Positions 1-5,972 of a DNA stretch of 27,495 nucleotides are shown here, in pieces. Positions within the stretch are counted from its first letter, which is position 1. Each line of letters opens with the position of its first letter. The DNA comes from a virus. The notes under the pieces are model-generated. The model did not search any database. It was not told the origin of the DNA and saw only the letters and a program-made list of their open reading frames with translations. The position numbers and the translations under genes were made by a program. The stretch is taken from IMG/VR virus record IMGVR_UViG_3300008116_000214, positions 1-27,495 of that record, one strand, 5' to 3'.

Positions 1-1
1 T

Positions 2-190
2 GATACCGCAACCCGTGGAACATGGGGCGATATCAATAAAGAAAAAGCAATCATCATACATCTGCCAGCAGGAACAGGTAACTGCAAGTTAGTCTTTGTA
101 GATATCAAAGAAGGCTGGAAAGGTGTAGAGTTTGCAATGAAAGTAAGAAAATGGCGAGACCAGAAAGGTCTTGCTACTCCATTCGAATAG
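2..190 (+). CDS. C-terminal end of an unknown early protein (partial)
   Basis: An open frame enters from the left edge and ends at TAG 188-190, giving the last 62 residues of a protein. The fragment begins DTATRGTWGDINKEKAII and ends KGLATPFE; it is rich in Lys, Gly and Trp, with alternating hydrophobic stretches (LVFVDI) that suggest beta strands. No family is recognised. It sits 7 bases before the next start codon in the same direction, so it is almost certainly the upstream member of the early operon. Being close to helicase and primase genes, a role in DNA metabolism is possible, but that is position-based inference only. Confidence 0.6.
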   Translation, partial: DTATRGTWGDINKEKAIIIHLPAGTGNCKLVFVDIKEGWKGVEFAMKVRKWRDQKGLATPFE

Positions 191-197
191 GAAAAAT

Positions 198-647
198 ATG
201 TCACACTCAGAAGCACCAATCAGTATCACAGTCAAGACAGCAGCAGGTAGTTTAGTAACAGTTCGTGCACAGCATGGAGAAGAACTAGACCAGACAGTTG
301 CAAATGGATTAGATGCAATTGTTTCTGCTACAACAGAACTAGAACGCGCTATTCGTGGCGCATCAGCACCAGCAGTAACAACACAATCAGTTGCTGCATC
401 TCTTGGTGGAACTGTAATCGAAACGGGAACAACAATTCCTGCACAAGAGTATGCACAACCATCAGTTGGCGGACGCAATTGTCCTCATGGAAAGATGACA
501 GCCATTCAAGGAATGGGCAAGGATGGGAAACCATACAAGGGATACTTCTGCCCAGCACCAAAGGGTGCATTCGATAAGTGTAAGAACCAATACATTCAAA
601 TGAAAGACATGGAGTGGAATACCTTCGTGCCAGAGCAGGTTAAGTGA
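198..647 (+). CDS. Small protein with C-terminal Cys/His cluster, replication operon
   Basis: A 149-residue protein starting at ATG 198, chosen because AGGA lies five bases upstream; the frame is open further back to a TTG at 171, but that would overlap the preceding gene. The N-terminal half (SITVKTAAGSLVTVRA) looks like a beta-rich fold followed by a helix (residues 30-55) and an Ala/Thr-rich linker. The C-terminus holds C95, H97, C118 and C128, spaced like a small zinc-binding module, around GKPYKGYFCP. The same general CPHG...GYFCP layout is familiar from uncharacterised actinophage proteins. It overlaps the ATPase gene by four bases (GTGA). A single-strand DNA-binding or helicase-accessory role would fit but is unproven. 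Confidence 0.75.
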   Translation: MSHSEAPISITVKTAAGSLVTVRAQHGEELDQTVANGLDAIVSATTELERAIRGASAPAVTTQSVAASLGGTVIETGTTIPAQEYAQPSVGGRNCPHGKMTAIQGMGKDGKPYKGYFCPAPKGAFDKCKNQYIQMKDMEWNTFVPEQVK

Positions 648-1456
648 AAACTTTAAGACGCTCAATTAGTAAAGCAGAAGTGGGTGGCGAACCATTGCCA
701 CCCGCTTTTGCGGCTTTTGAACGGGCTGGAATTATATTACGCAGAGCAGAGGTGACAGTTATTGCAGGCACCCCAGGTGCAGGTAAGTCATCAGTTGCTT
801 TAGCAATTGCAGCCAGAACAAAACATCCAACGCTTTACTTCAGTGCAGATACAAATGCACACACAATGGCAATGCGTTTAGTTGCAATGTCTGGTCATAT
901 GACACAGACAGCAGCAGAACAATTGCTCAAGCGTGACCCAGATAAAGCACACGAATTACTACAATTAAACAATCATTTATTCTGGTCATTCGAATCTACA
1001 CCTACACTCAAGGACTTAGATGATGAAGTCTCAGCCTTTGAAACTGTATGGGGTAGAAGTCCAACCCTTATTGTTGTAGACAACTTAATGGATATAGCAA
1101 TGGATGGACATGAGGAATTTCAAGGCATGCGTGCAGCCATGAAAGAACTAAAGTATTTAGCACGAGATACTAATGCAGCGGTATTAGTATTACACCATAC
1201 TAAAGAAGGCTTTGAAGGCTTTCCGTGCCAGCCACGGTCAGCAATTCAGGGATTAGTCAATCAGATACCAGCAATGGTATTGACAATTGGACAGATGAAA
1301 CAAGGCGATGACACATACCTATGTGTGGCGCCAGTTAAAAATAGATACGGGCGTGCAGACCAAACAGGTAGTAACTATGTTAGTCTTTCATTTAATCCAG
1401 ATTCTATGTACTTAGATGATGTTCCAATTAGATATGCTCAGGAAGGTATGATGTGA
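644..1456 (+). CDS. DnaB-like RecA-fold ATPase (putative replicative helicase)
   Basis: A 270-residue single-domain P-loop ATPase. The Walker A motif GTPGAGKS is at residues 42-49, Walker B is the hydrophobic strand ending in D in LIVVDNLMDI (about 145-155), and VLVLHHTKE near residue 185 matches the conserved strand and His seen in DnaB/RepA-type RecA folds. It is shorter than cellular DnaB (about 450 aa) and lacks the N-terminal primase-interacting domain, as in many small phage or plasmid helicases. Start is GTG 644, overlapping the previous stop as GTGA; the end overlaps the nuclease gene in the same way. Neighbouring primase halves support a replication-fork role: ATP-driven unwinding or loading. 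A recombinase-like or helicase-loader function is the main alternative. Confidence 0.85.
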   Translation: MKTLRRSISKAEVGGEPLPPAFAAFERAGIILRRAEVTVIAGTPGAGKSSVALAIAARTKHPTLYFSADTNAHTMAMRLVAMSGHMTQTAAEQLLKRDPDKAHELLQLNNHLFWSFESTPTLKDLDDEVSAFETVWGRSPTLIVVDNLMDIAMDGHEEFQGMRAAMKELKYLARDTNAAVLVLHHTKEGFEGFPCQPRSAIQGLVNQIPAMVLTIGQMKQGDDTYLCVAPVKNRYGRADQTGSNYVSLSFNPDSMYLDDVPIRYAQEGMM

Positions 1457-1797
1457 GTAATCCAGCCAAGCGTAAAGGCAGTAAAGCAGAAGCAGATGTA
1501 GTCAAGTGGCTTAAGGCAAACGGCTATCAGTATGCAGACCGCAGAATTGCAGGTGCACAGTTAGACAAAGGTGATATCAGCGGAGTCAACGGTGTAACAA
1601 TTGAAGTCAAAGACCATGTGCGTTTAGACCTCAGCGCTTGGGTAAAAGAACTAGAAGTTGAAATGAAAAATGACAGTGCATGGACAGGTACCGTTCTACA
1701 CAAACGTAAAGGCAAATCAAATGTAGATGAATGGTACTGTACTATGCCTGCATCAGTATGGCTCAAACTAATAAAGGAGATAATGAATGTGGATTAA
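1453..1797 (+). CDS. Holliday-junction-resolvase-like PD-(D/E)XK nuclease
   Basis: A 114-residue protein with the layout of small archaeal/phage Hjc-like or VRR-NUC-like nucleases: a basic N-terminus (PAKRKGSKAEADVVKWL) carrying E13 in the first helix, then GDISG with D41, and the catalytic strand IEVK with E51 and K53. These give the E...D...E-x-K set that binds metal ions and cuts branched or structured DNA. Start is GTG 1453, overlapping the ATPase stop. The C-terminal part (TVLHKRKGKSN) resembles the strand-turn region that follows the active site. Position between helicase and primase suggests resolution of replication or recombination intermediates; the exact substrate cannot be read from sequence. 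Confidence 0.75.
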   Translation: MSNPAKRKGSKAEADVVKWLKANGYQYADRRIAGAQLDKGDISGVNGVTIEVKDHVRLDLSAWVKELEVEMKNDSAWTGTVLHKRKGKSNVDEWYCTMPASVWLKLIKEIMNVD

Positions 1798-1845
1798 AAT
1801 GCAACTCCTTTTATTATTACAACAAGAGATTCAAGGATTGTTGCT

Positions 1846-2223
1846 ATGGATAAGCACAGTATTGCTGCTTACCTAGAATACTTAGGAGCCAGCCTGCCAT
1901 CAGTTGGGCACGGCTGGCGCAAGATAAAGTGCCCGTTCCATGATGATGGACATGCGTCTGCTGGTATTAACTTTGATGACCAGCGATTTAAATGTCACGG
2001 TTGTGGAGTAGGTGGAGATGTGTACGATTTAATTATGTATAAGGAAGGAGGTAACTATCGTGAGGCTGTCCAATTCGCAGAGGCAATTTCTCCTACAGGC
2101 AACACAAGAGTATACAAAAAACATACACATGGCAACGGAGTATCTAATGACACGCGGCTTATCGGTCGCAGAAGTGCAACCGTTTCATCTCGGAGTAGTC
2201 AAGGACGCTCTTCCAGGTCATGA
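1846..2223 (+). CDS. DNA primase, N-terminal CHC2 zinc-finger part
   Basis: This 125-residue frame encodes the DNA-template-binding zinc finger of a DnaG-type primase. C29-P-F-H32 and C50-H-G-C53 form the canonical CHC2 site, and the following GDVYDLIMYKEGGNYREAV matches the helix that normally ends this domain. AAGGA at 1833-1837 precedes ATG 1846. Recognisable primase sequence ends near residue 82 (about base 2091); the rest, rich in Ser, Arg and Thr, looks like out-of-frame reading. The catalytic TOPRIM half continues in the next frame (2060-2686), so a single-base shift near 2091-2129 would join them into one primase of about 280 residues. As it stands this part could not make RNA primers on its own. 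Confidence 0.8.
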   Translation: MDKHSIAAYLEYLGASLPSVGHGWRKIKCPFHDDGHASAGINFDDQRFKCHGCGVGGDVYDLIMYKEGGNYREAVQFAEAISPTGNTRVYKKHTHGNGVSNDTRLIGRRSATVSSRSSQGRSSRS

Positions 2224-2686
2224 ACAATACAGAGGTAGACTTGCTATTCCATATGTAACACCATCTGGAATAGTAGATATTAGATTCCGTAGTATGCACG
2301 GAGAAGACCCTAAGTATATGGGTATGCCAGGTGCAAAGACAAGTATGTACAATGCACAAGCAGTACTAACAGCCAATGATTATATCTGTGTCACCGAAGG
2401 TGAGATAGATTGTATGACTGTAGTTGCTAAGACAGGACATCCAGCAGTTGGCATTCCAGGTGCCAACAATTGGAAGCCATACTATGCAAAGATACTAGAT
2501 GATTTTGAAACAGTAATTATCCTTGCAGATGGTGATGCACCAGGCTTAGAGTTTGGTAAGAAGGTAAGTAGAGAGTTGGGTAATGTAAACATTATTCAGA
2601 TGCCAGAAGGTCACGATGTAAATAGCATCGTGTTAGAACAAGGAGCGGAGTTTATAAATGAGCGAATCAGAAAATGTATCCAGTGA
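2060..2686 (+). CDS. DNA primase, catalytic TOPRIM part
   Basis: A 208-residue frame containing the DnaG-like core: YLMTRGLSVAEVQPFHLG (residues 28-45) is the usual segment before the catalytic domain, YRGRLAIPYVTPSG follows, and the TOPRIM fold shows TEGEIDCM with E113 and D117 and ADGDAPG with D157 and D159 as metal ligands. It would synthesise RNA primers at the fork. The first 23 residues are an out-of-frame reading of the zinc-finger gene and have no primase character. Two starts are possible: GTG 2060, eight bases after an excellent Shine-Dalgarno (AAGGAGG, 2045-2051), or ATG 2129. The frame is +1 relative to the zinc-finger part. Its end overlaps the next gene by 29 bases. Confidence 0.8.
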   Translation: MRLSNSQRQFLLQATQEYTKNIHMATEYLMTRGLSVAEVQPFHLGVVKDALPGHEQYRGRLAIPYVTPSGIVDIRFRSMHGEDPKYMGMPGAKTSMYNAQAVLTANDYICVTEGEIDCMTVVAKTGHPAVGIPGANNWKPYYAKILDDFETVIILADGDAPGLEFGKKVSRELGNVNIIQMPEGHDVNSIVLEQGAEFINERIRKCIQ

Positions 2687-2954
2687 TATCTGGGAGTACA
2701 TCAAAAACAATCCTAAAATTGTAGGACTACCTATTGCAGGTGACACAGCATTAGATGTATTAAATGCAATGAGAGATGTGCATGATAAGATTCTAGATAA
2801 TCCAGAGGTAGCAGCAGATATGCTGACTATGCTTGCAGGATTAATTCTATCTACAACACAAGGTAATGCTAAAGAAATATTAGATGAAGTTATAGTAGCC
2901 AGTGCAATGCACGAGTTCGACAGTGGAGTTAAGGGAATCCTCAATGAAAAATAA
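2658..2954 (+). CDS. Small acidic helical protein, unknown
   Basis: A 98-residue protein starting at ATG 2658, with AAGGAG about 13 bases upstream, inside the end of the primase gene. Composition is acidic and strongly helical (DVLNAMRDVHDKILDN, EVAADMLTMLAGLILS), with one hydrophobic helix that looks amphipathic and not membrane-spanning. No motif or family is recognised. It overlaps the following DUF1599-like gene by 11 bases. Small helical proteins beside primase genes often act as adaptors or inhibitors of host proteins, but nothing in this sequence shows that. Confidence 0.7.
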   Translation: MSESENVSSDIWEYIKNNPKIVGLPIAGDTALDVLNAMRDVHDKILDNPEVAADMLTMLAGLILSTTQGNAKEILDEVIVASAMHEFDSGVKGILNEK

Positions 2955-3234
2955 TACAGATGCAGAACAAATAACAGATGAATTATTAACAATTTTATTT
3001 AAGAAGCATGCTGACTACGGTCCGTTAAACATAGCCCATGCCCCAGGCGGGGCAATGAATGGGCTGCGTGTCCGTATGCATGACAAGTTAGCCAGACTAA
3101 ATCATCTGGTAGATAAGGGCGACACGCCCAACTATGAAACAGTAGAAGATACCCTAGTAGACCTGGCTAACTATGCAATAATCGGACTATTGGTACAACG
3201 CGGACAATGGGAAGGCATTCCTAGCAAGGAATAA
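2944..3234 (+). CDS. DUF1599-like (nucleotide-modification-associated) protein
   Basis: A 96-residue protein from ATG 2944, with AAGGGA just upstream; an upstream ATG at 2902 in the same frame has no ribosome site and would overlap the previous gene much more. The pattern FKKHADYGPLNI, then RVRMHDKLARLNHL, then ETVEDTLVDLANYAIIGLL resembles the phage-enriched DUF1599 family, called nucleotide-modification-associated domain 1, which is all-helical and related in layout to MazG-type nucleotide pyrophosphohydrolases. Conserved acidic and Lys residues (H-D-K-L-A-R, E-D-T-L-x-D-L) could bind a nucleotide and metal. It may act on dNTPs during phage replication. The family call is from pattern memory; the reaction is inferred. 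Confidence 0.6.
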   Translation: MKNNTDAEQITDELLTILFKKHADYGPLNIAHAPGGAMNGLRVRMHDKLARLNHLVDKGDTPNYETVEDTLVDLANYAIIGLLVQRGQWEGIPSKE

Positions 3235-3235
3235 A

Positions 3236-3880
3236 ATGGATTATATAACTGAGTATGAGTCTGTTGTTACTAACATTGCTTCCGAGTACCATAAAAAATA
3301 CCCTATGGTAGAGACACAGGATATATCTCAGATACTTTGGATGTGGTTCGTTACTCATCCATCTAAATATAAAGAGTGGTCAGACCTTGAGCAAAAGGAT
3401 AAAGATAAACTTATAGCCAAGTCGCTTAGAAATGCAGCAATTACTTTCTGTGAAAAAGAAAAAGCAAAGGTAGTTGGCTATGAGTTCCTTGACCTTTACT
3501 ACTATGACGCAACAGTTATAGAAGCATTCCTTCCTTCAATCATCTCTGAATCATATGAGATTCCATCTAAGATTAAAGACCTTAACTTTAAGTTTGGTAA
3601 AGGTGAAACAACAGATGGTAATAACTGGCTAGTTCTCAGGTCAGACATAGCATCAGCATACTATCAGTTAGCAGAGGCTAAACAAAAAATTTTAAAAGTT
3701 AGGTTTTCAATGGAGAACTGCGAGTGGGATGTAATTGCACAGGAGATTGGTTCCACTCCAGAGGGAGCACGAAAGAAAGTACAGCGTGCTATTAGTTCTT
3801 TAATTAGAAATCTTGGTGGCTATCGTCCTTCTATGGAAGAAGACAGAGTAGAGATTGATAAGCCAGATGACTCAGAGTGA
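3236..3880 (+). CDS. Sigma-70-like factor / helix-turn-helix transcription regulator
   Basis: A 214-residue protein with a C-terminal helix-turn-helix typical of sigma region 4: residues 163-192 contain WDVIAQEIGSTPEGARKKVQ and then RAISSLIRNL, matching the 'is it expressed as L-G-x-S-x-x-x-V-x-x-x-x-x-R-A' pattern. An N-terminal helical block at about 27-75 (VETQDISQILWMWFV) resembles sigma region 2, which contacts core RNA polymerase and the -10 element. The middle (90-130) is weakly conserved. AAGGA lies five bases before ATG 3236. In an early phage operon opposed to a late one, a factor redirecting host RNA polymerase to late promoters is the simplest reading; a plain DNA-binding regulator is the alternative. 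Confidence 0.65.
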   Translation: MDYITEYESVVTNIASEYHKKYPMVETQDISQILWMWFVTHPSKYKEWSDLEQKDKDKLIAKSLRNAAITFCEKEKAKVVGYEFLDLYYYDATVIEAFLPSIISESYEIPSKIKDLNFKFGKGETTDGNNWLVLRSDIASAYYQLAEAKQKILKVRFSMENCEWDVIAQEIGSTPEGARKKVQRAISSLIRNLGGYRPSMEEDRVEIDKPDDSE

Positions 3881-4112
3881 CAAGGACATAAGAGATTTAC
3901 TGCACCCTACGGACTATAGCAAGTCTATGGATTTACGAGGGCAGAAGTTAGGTAACACCTGTGTCTGTGGCTGTGAGGTATTCATTGCACTCGTAGCATT
4001 TGACGAAAACAAAGAGATATGTTTTTATTTTCTTGATGGTGAGTGTGCAAGTTGTGGCTCTATGGTAAGCCTTCCATATCCAGATGATACAAATGAAGAG
4101 GACTGCGAGTAA
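3867..4112 (+). CDS. Small zinc-ribbon protein, unknown
   Basis: An 81-residue acidic protein beginning at ATG 3867, overlapping the end of the sigma-like gene by 14 bases; an in-frame TTG at 3855 is less likely. Two cysteine knuckles are visible: C32-V-C34-G-C36 and C60-A-S-C63, separated by a beta-rich stretch (FIALVAFDENKEICFYF). This spacing is that of a zinc ribbon, used for binding nucleic acid or RNA polymerase. The C-terminus is acidic (DDTNEEDCE). No specific family is recognised. It is the first of a group of small Cys-rich proteins that ends with the WhiB-like gene. Confidence 0.7.
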   Translation: MTQSDKDIRDLLHPTDYSKSMDLRGQKLGNTCVCGCEVFIALVAFDENKEICFYFLDGECASCGSMVSLPYPDDTNEEDCE

Positions 4113-4340
4113 ATGGAAAAGACATTACGGATATTAAAACAAGAGTCATACCTTGATGGGTACACAGATGCTAGAGAAATGATTGCAAAAGATATAGAAC
4201 TAGCACATCAGCAATTAGATTGTTGTCAGGTAGCAGTAGCCGTATGCTCTTGTGAGATGGCAATTAAGATAGCCAGAGGTGAATGGAAAGTAGAACAACC
4301 TATTCCATGGGAAGAAGTAAAGAAGGAGTTGAATCTATAA
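4113..4340 (+). CDS. Small helical protein, unknown
   Basis: A 75-residue protein whose ATG directly follows the preceding stop codon (TAA ATG) and whose own stop overlaps the next start as TAATG. A GA-rich site (GAAGAGGA) lies about ten bases before the start. The sequence is mostly helical, with a Cys-containing centre (LDCCQVAVAVCSCEM) holding four cysteines in a row of a dozen residues, which is unusual for a soluble helix, and an acidic C-terminus. No domain is recognised. The cysteine cluster could bind metal but lacks the spacing of a known ribbon. Confidence 0.65.
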   Translation: MEKTLRILKQESYLDGYTDAREMIAKDIELAHQQLDCCQVAVAVCSCEMAIKIARGEWKVEQPIPWEEVKKELNL

Positions 4341-4501
4341 TGCCATTATATGATTTTAAATGTGATTGTTGCACAGAAGTAATTGAAATTAACGAACCAA
4401 TACCACCAGCATGTGGGACTTGCGGTAATTTAATGGTGCGTATATGGTCGGCACCAGCAATACAATTTAAAGGTTCAGGCTTTTACTCAACAGGAGGATA
4501 A
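4340..4501 (+). CDS. FmdB-type zinc-ribbon protein
   Basis: A 53-residue protein starting at ATG 4340 within a TAATG overlap; an upstream in-frame ATG at 4283 would read the previous gene out of frame. It begins MPLYDFKCDCC, the hallmark opening of FmdB-family regulatory zinc ribbons, with ligands C8, C11, C25 and C28 (CxxC...CGTCG). The tail FKGSGFYSTGG is also typical of this family. FmdB proteins are small putative regulators; their targets are mostly undefined. Presence between other Cys-rich genes and WhiB suggests a regulatory role during infection, which is inference. Confidence 0.85.
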   Translation: MPLYDFKCDCCTEVIEINEPIPPACGTCGNLMVRIWSAPAIQFKGSGFYSTGG

Positions 4502-4777
4502 ATGTCAGACTACCCTCGATGGGAATCAACACCAGCATGTGCAGGAACAGACACAGAGTTATGGTTTAACGAGGATGACGAGCCAGGATATAGAGAGAAG
4601 AATTTATTACAGAAGATTTGTGCAGGTTGCGAAGTACGCAATCAGTGTTTAGACTATTCATTACGGCACAGTGTTATGGGATACTGGGCAGGTACTACAC
4701 CTAGAGAGAGGCAACGGTTGCGTAAGAAGTTAGGTATTGTTTCAGAACCTATCTATAGCGCATGGGATATAGCGTGA
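4502..4777 (+). CDS. WhiB-family iron-sulfur transcription regulator
   Basis: A 91-residue protein with the four cysteines that hold the [4Fe-4S] cluster of WhiB-like proteins: C13, C40, C43 and C49 (ICAGCEVRNQC), followed by the characteristic turn GYWAGTT (60-66; usually G-V/I-W-G-G) and a basic helix PRERQRLRKK that binds AT-rich DNA. WhiB proteins bind region 4 of the primary sigma factor and change promoter choice. Members occur in Actinobacteria and in actinophages (for example mycobacteriophage TM4), so this gene marks the host phylum. AGGAGG sits five bases before ATG 4502. In the early operon it may repress host genes or help superinfection exclusion, as reported for TM4; here that is inference. 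Confidence 0.92.
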   Translation: MSDYPRWESTPACAGTDTELWFNEDDEPGYREKNLLQKICAGCEVRNQCLDYSLRHSVMGYWAGTTPRERQRLRKKLGIVSEPIYSAWDIA

Positions 4778-5304
4778 TAAAAACATTGTACTCTTTAACA
4801 CCACAAGAAGAAGCCATTGCAGTTGAAGTAGGTTATCAAAGACAAAAGCCATATCTTGGCGACCCTACTCGCAATGTAAATTATTCAGAGGGAGATTTGT
4901 GGGAACTGTGGCAACATGCTGTTGCTGCTGGTAGTGAGTTGGCTTTTGCCAGAATGATTGGCAATACAGATTTTGTTCCTCACTTTAATAAATGGAAAAG
5001 TGAATTAGATATTCCTGGTCTTGGAGAAATCCGTTATACATTTAGTGACCAGCCTAAATTAAGATACACAAATAGAGATAATGATTCAGATGTATACATA
5101 CTAATGACTGATGGTATGCGTCATAAAACTAGACGCACTGGACCAGACTGGCTAGGTGTTCCATACAAAGCGGTTGGATGGTTATATGGTAGTCAATGTA
5201 AAGTAGATGCATTCAAGTACAATGAAAAATCTTGGTACGTTCCCGCAACCCAACTATCATCAATGAATACATTACCTTTGGAGTACAATGTCAAAACTAT
5301 CTGA
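4774..5304 (+). CDS. Conserved phage protein, unknown (possible nuclease-like fold)
   Basis: A protein of 176 residues if it begins at GTG 4774, which overlaps the WhiB stop as GTGA exactly as at 644 and 1453; ATG 4762 in the same frame would add four residues. Neither has a clear ribosome site. Sequence features are VNYSEGDLWELWQHAV, ELAFARMIGN, HFNKWKSELDIPGLGEIRYT, then a strand VYILMTDG and an aromatic C-terminal half (WLGVPYKAVGWLYG). The order acidic helix - E-x-R strand - second strand loosely recalls restriction-endonuclease-like folds, but no complete catalytic set is evident. It lies next to a genuine PD-(D/E)XK-type gene. Function unknown. Confidence 0.7.
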   Translation: MIKTLYSLTPQEEAIAVEVGYQRQKPYLGDPTRNVNYSEGDLWELWQHAVAAGSELAFARMIGNTDFVPHFNKWKSELDIPGLGEIRYTFSDQPKLRYTNRDNDSDVYILMTDGMRHKTRRTGPDWLGVPYKAVGWLYGSQCKVDAFKYNEKSWYVPATQLSSMNTLPLEYNVKTI

Positions 5305-5665
5305 CTTTGATATTGACCTATCAGTTGGTCATGACGGAGAAAATTTAGTCAAAGAACTACTCACTGGTGGTAGAACCATTGAAGTAAAGACAGATTTAAA
5401 ATGGAAAGATACTGGCAATGTTTATATTGAAACAGTATGCTGGTCACACAACAAAGAAGAGTGGTACCCATCAGGGCTATCAACTACAAAGGCTGAGTAC
5501 TGGGCATTCGTATTAGAAGGGGCAGTAGTGATGGTACCTACTGAAACTCTCAAGACTATTGTTACTATTAGAGGCAGGGCTATAGCCTGCAACATCCCAC
5601 CTAATCCATCTAAAGGCTATCTAATTAAGATTGAGGATATACTTAATGGGATAAAAGGTTTCTAG
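5288..5665 (+). CDS. PD-(D/E)XK-superfamily nuclease-like protein
   Basis: A 125-residue protein with E18 in the first helix (HDGENLVKELL), the strand TIEVKTD providing E32 and K34, and an acidic site E48 in YIETVCW after a conserved TGN turn. That order matches a compact restriction-endonuclease-like core as in phage Hjr or RecB-type nucleases, though the usual separate Asp before E-x-K is not obvious, so activity is not assured. GGAG lies five to eight bases before ATG 5288. It is the last gene of the early operon and stops about 20 bases before the terminator hairpin. Likely roles are processing of replication intermediates or degradation of host DNA. Confidence 0.65.
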   Translation: MSKLSDFDIDLSVGHDGENLVKELLTGGRTIEVKTDLKWKDTGNVYIETVCWSHNKEEWYPSGLSTTKAEYWAFVLEGAVVMVPTETLKTIVTIRGRAIACNIPPNPSKGYLIKIEDILNGIKGF

Positions 5666-5683
5666 GAACCACCTAGAAAACAG

Positions 5684-5730
5684 AAAAACCCCCGCTCTGG
5701 TATGGGGAAGACCAGGACGGGGGTTATCTG
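5684..5730. terminator. Bidirectional terminator between convergent operons
   Basis: AACCCCCG (5687-5694) pairs perfectly with CGGGGGTT (5718-5725), and CTGGT (5697-5701) pairs with ACCAG (5711-5715), with a T-G wobble and one C/A mismatch between, closing a nine-base loop. On the minus strand the stem is followed by TTTTTCTG, a classic intrinsic terminator for the late operon. On the plus strand the tract after the stem is only TTATCTG, so termination of the early operon is probably weaker; a second small inverted repeat (GGGG 5739-5742 / CCCC 5751-5754) lies just downstream. The 100 bases 5666-5765 contain no gene. Confidence 0.85.
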
Positions 5731-5765
5731 CTGTCTACGGGGCGACTAGACCCCTTAAATCGGTA

Positions 5766-5972
5766 TTATTCTGAGCCTATTCCGTATTGCTTTTCATTCT
5801 TATCTGCCCATTTAGCCAATGGGGCAGCCAATGCGCCGATTAGTACTGCGTATTCTGGGCGCATATCTGTGAGTAGTGCGATACCCATAGTGATAGCAGA
5901 GGCAAAGACTGCACGAAGATAGGACTTCATTGCTGCAATCTCCTTGGCGCTGAACTTAAATACGTTCTTCAT
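5766..5972 (-). CDS. Holin-like small membrane protein
   Basis: A 68-residue protein with two hydrophobic stretches, about residues 20-35 (AVFASAITMGIALL) and 41-55 (YAVLIGALAAPLAKW), joined by a short turn containing D and P, with charged ends (MKNVFKFSAKE, DKNEKQYG). This is the size and topology of class II phage holins, which open the inner membrane to let the endolysin through. AAGGAG precedes its start, which overlaps the endolysin stop (ATGA). It is the last gene of the late operon. The holin call rests on topology and its place beside the endolysin. Confidence 0.65.
   Translation of the reverse strand: MKNVFKFSAKEIAAMKSYLRAVFASAITMGIALLTDMRPEYAVLIGALAAPLAKWADKNEKQYGIGSE

Noticed and set aside
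171-197. Extension of the Cys/His protein to TTG 171
   Set aside because: ATG 198 has a proper ribosome site; the extension overlaps the previous gene and has no supporting signal.
1787-1876. 29-codon Leu-rich frame (MWIKMQLLLLLQQEIQGLLL start) with GGAG upstream
   Set aside because: It overlaps the resolvase end and the start of the primase gene. It could be a tiny membrane peptide, but a chance reading of T-rich leader sequence is as likely, so it was not listed as a gene.
5731-5765. Second hairpin GGGG/CCCC after the terminator
   Set aside because: Four-base stem with a competing GTCTA/TAGAC pairing; too weak to call as a separate terminator.
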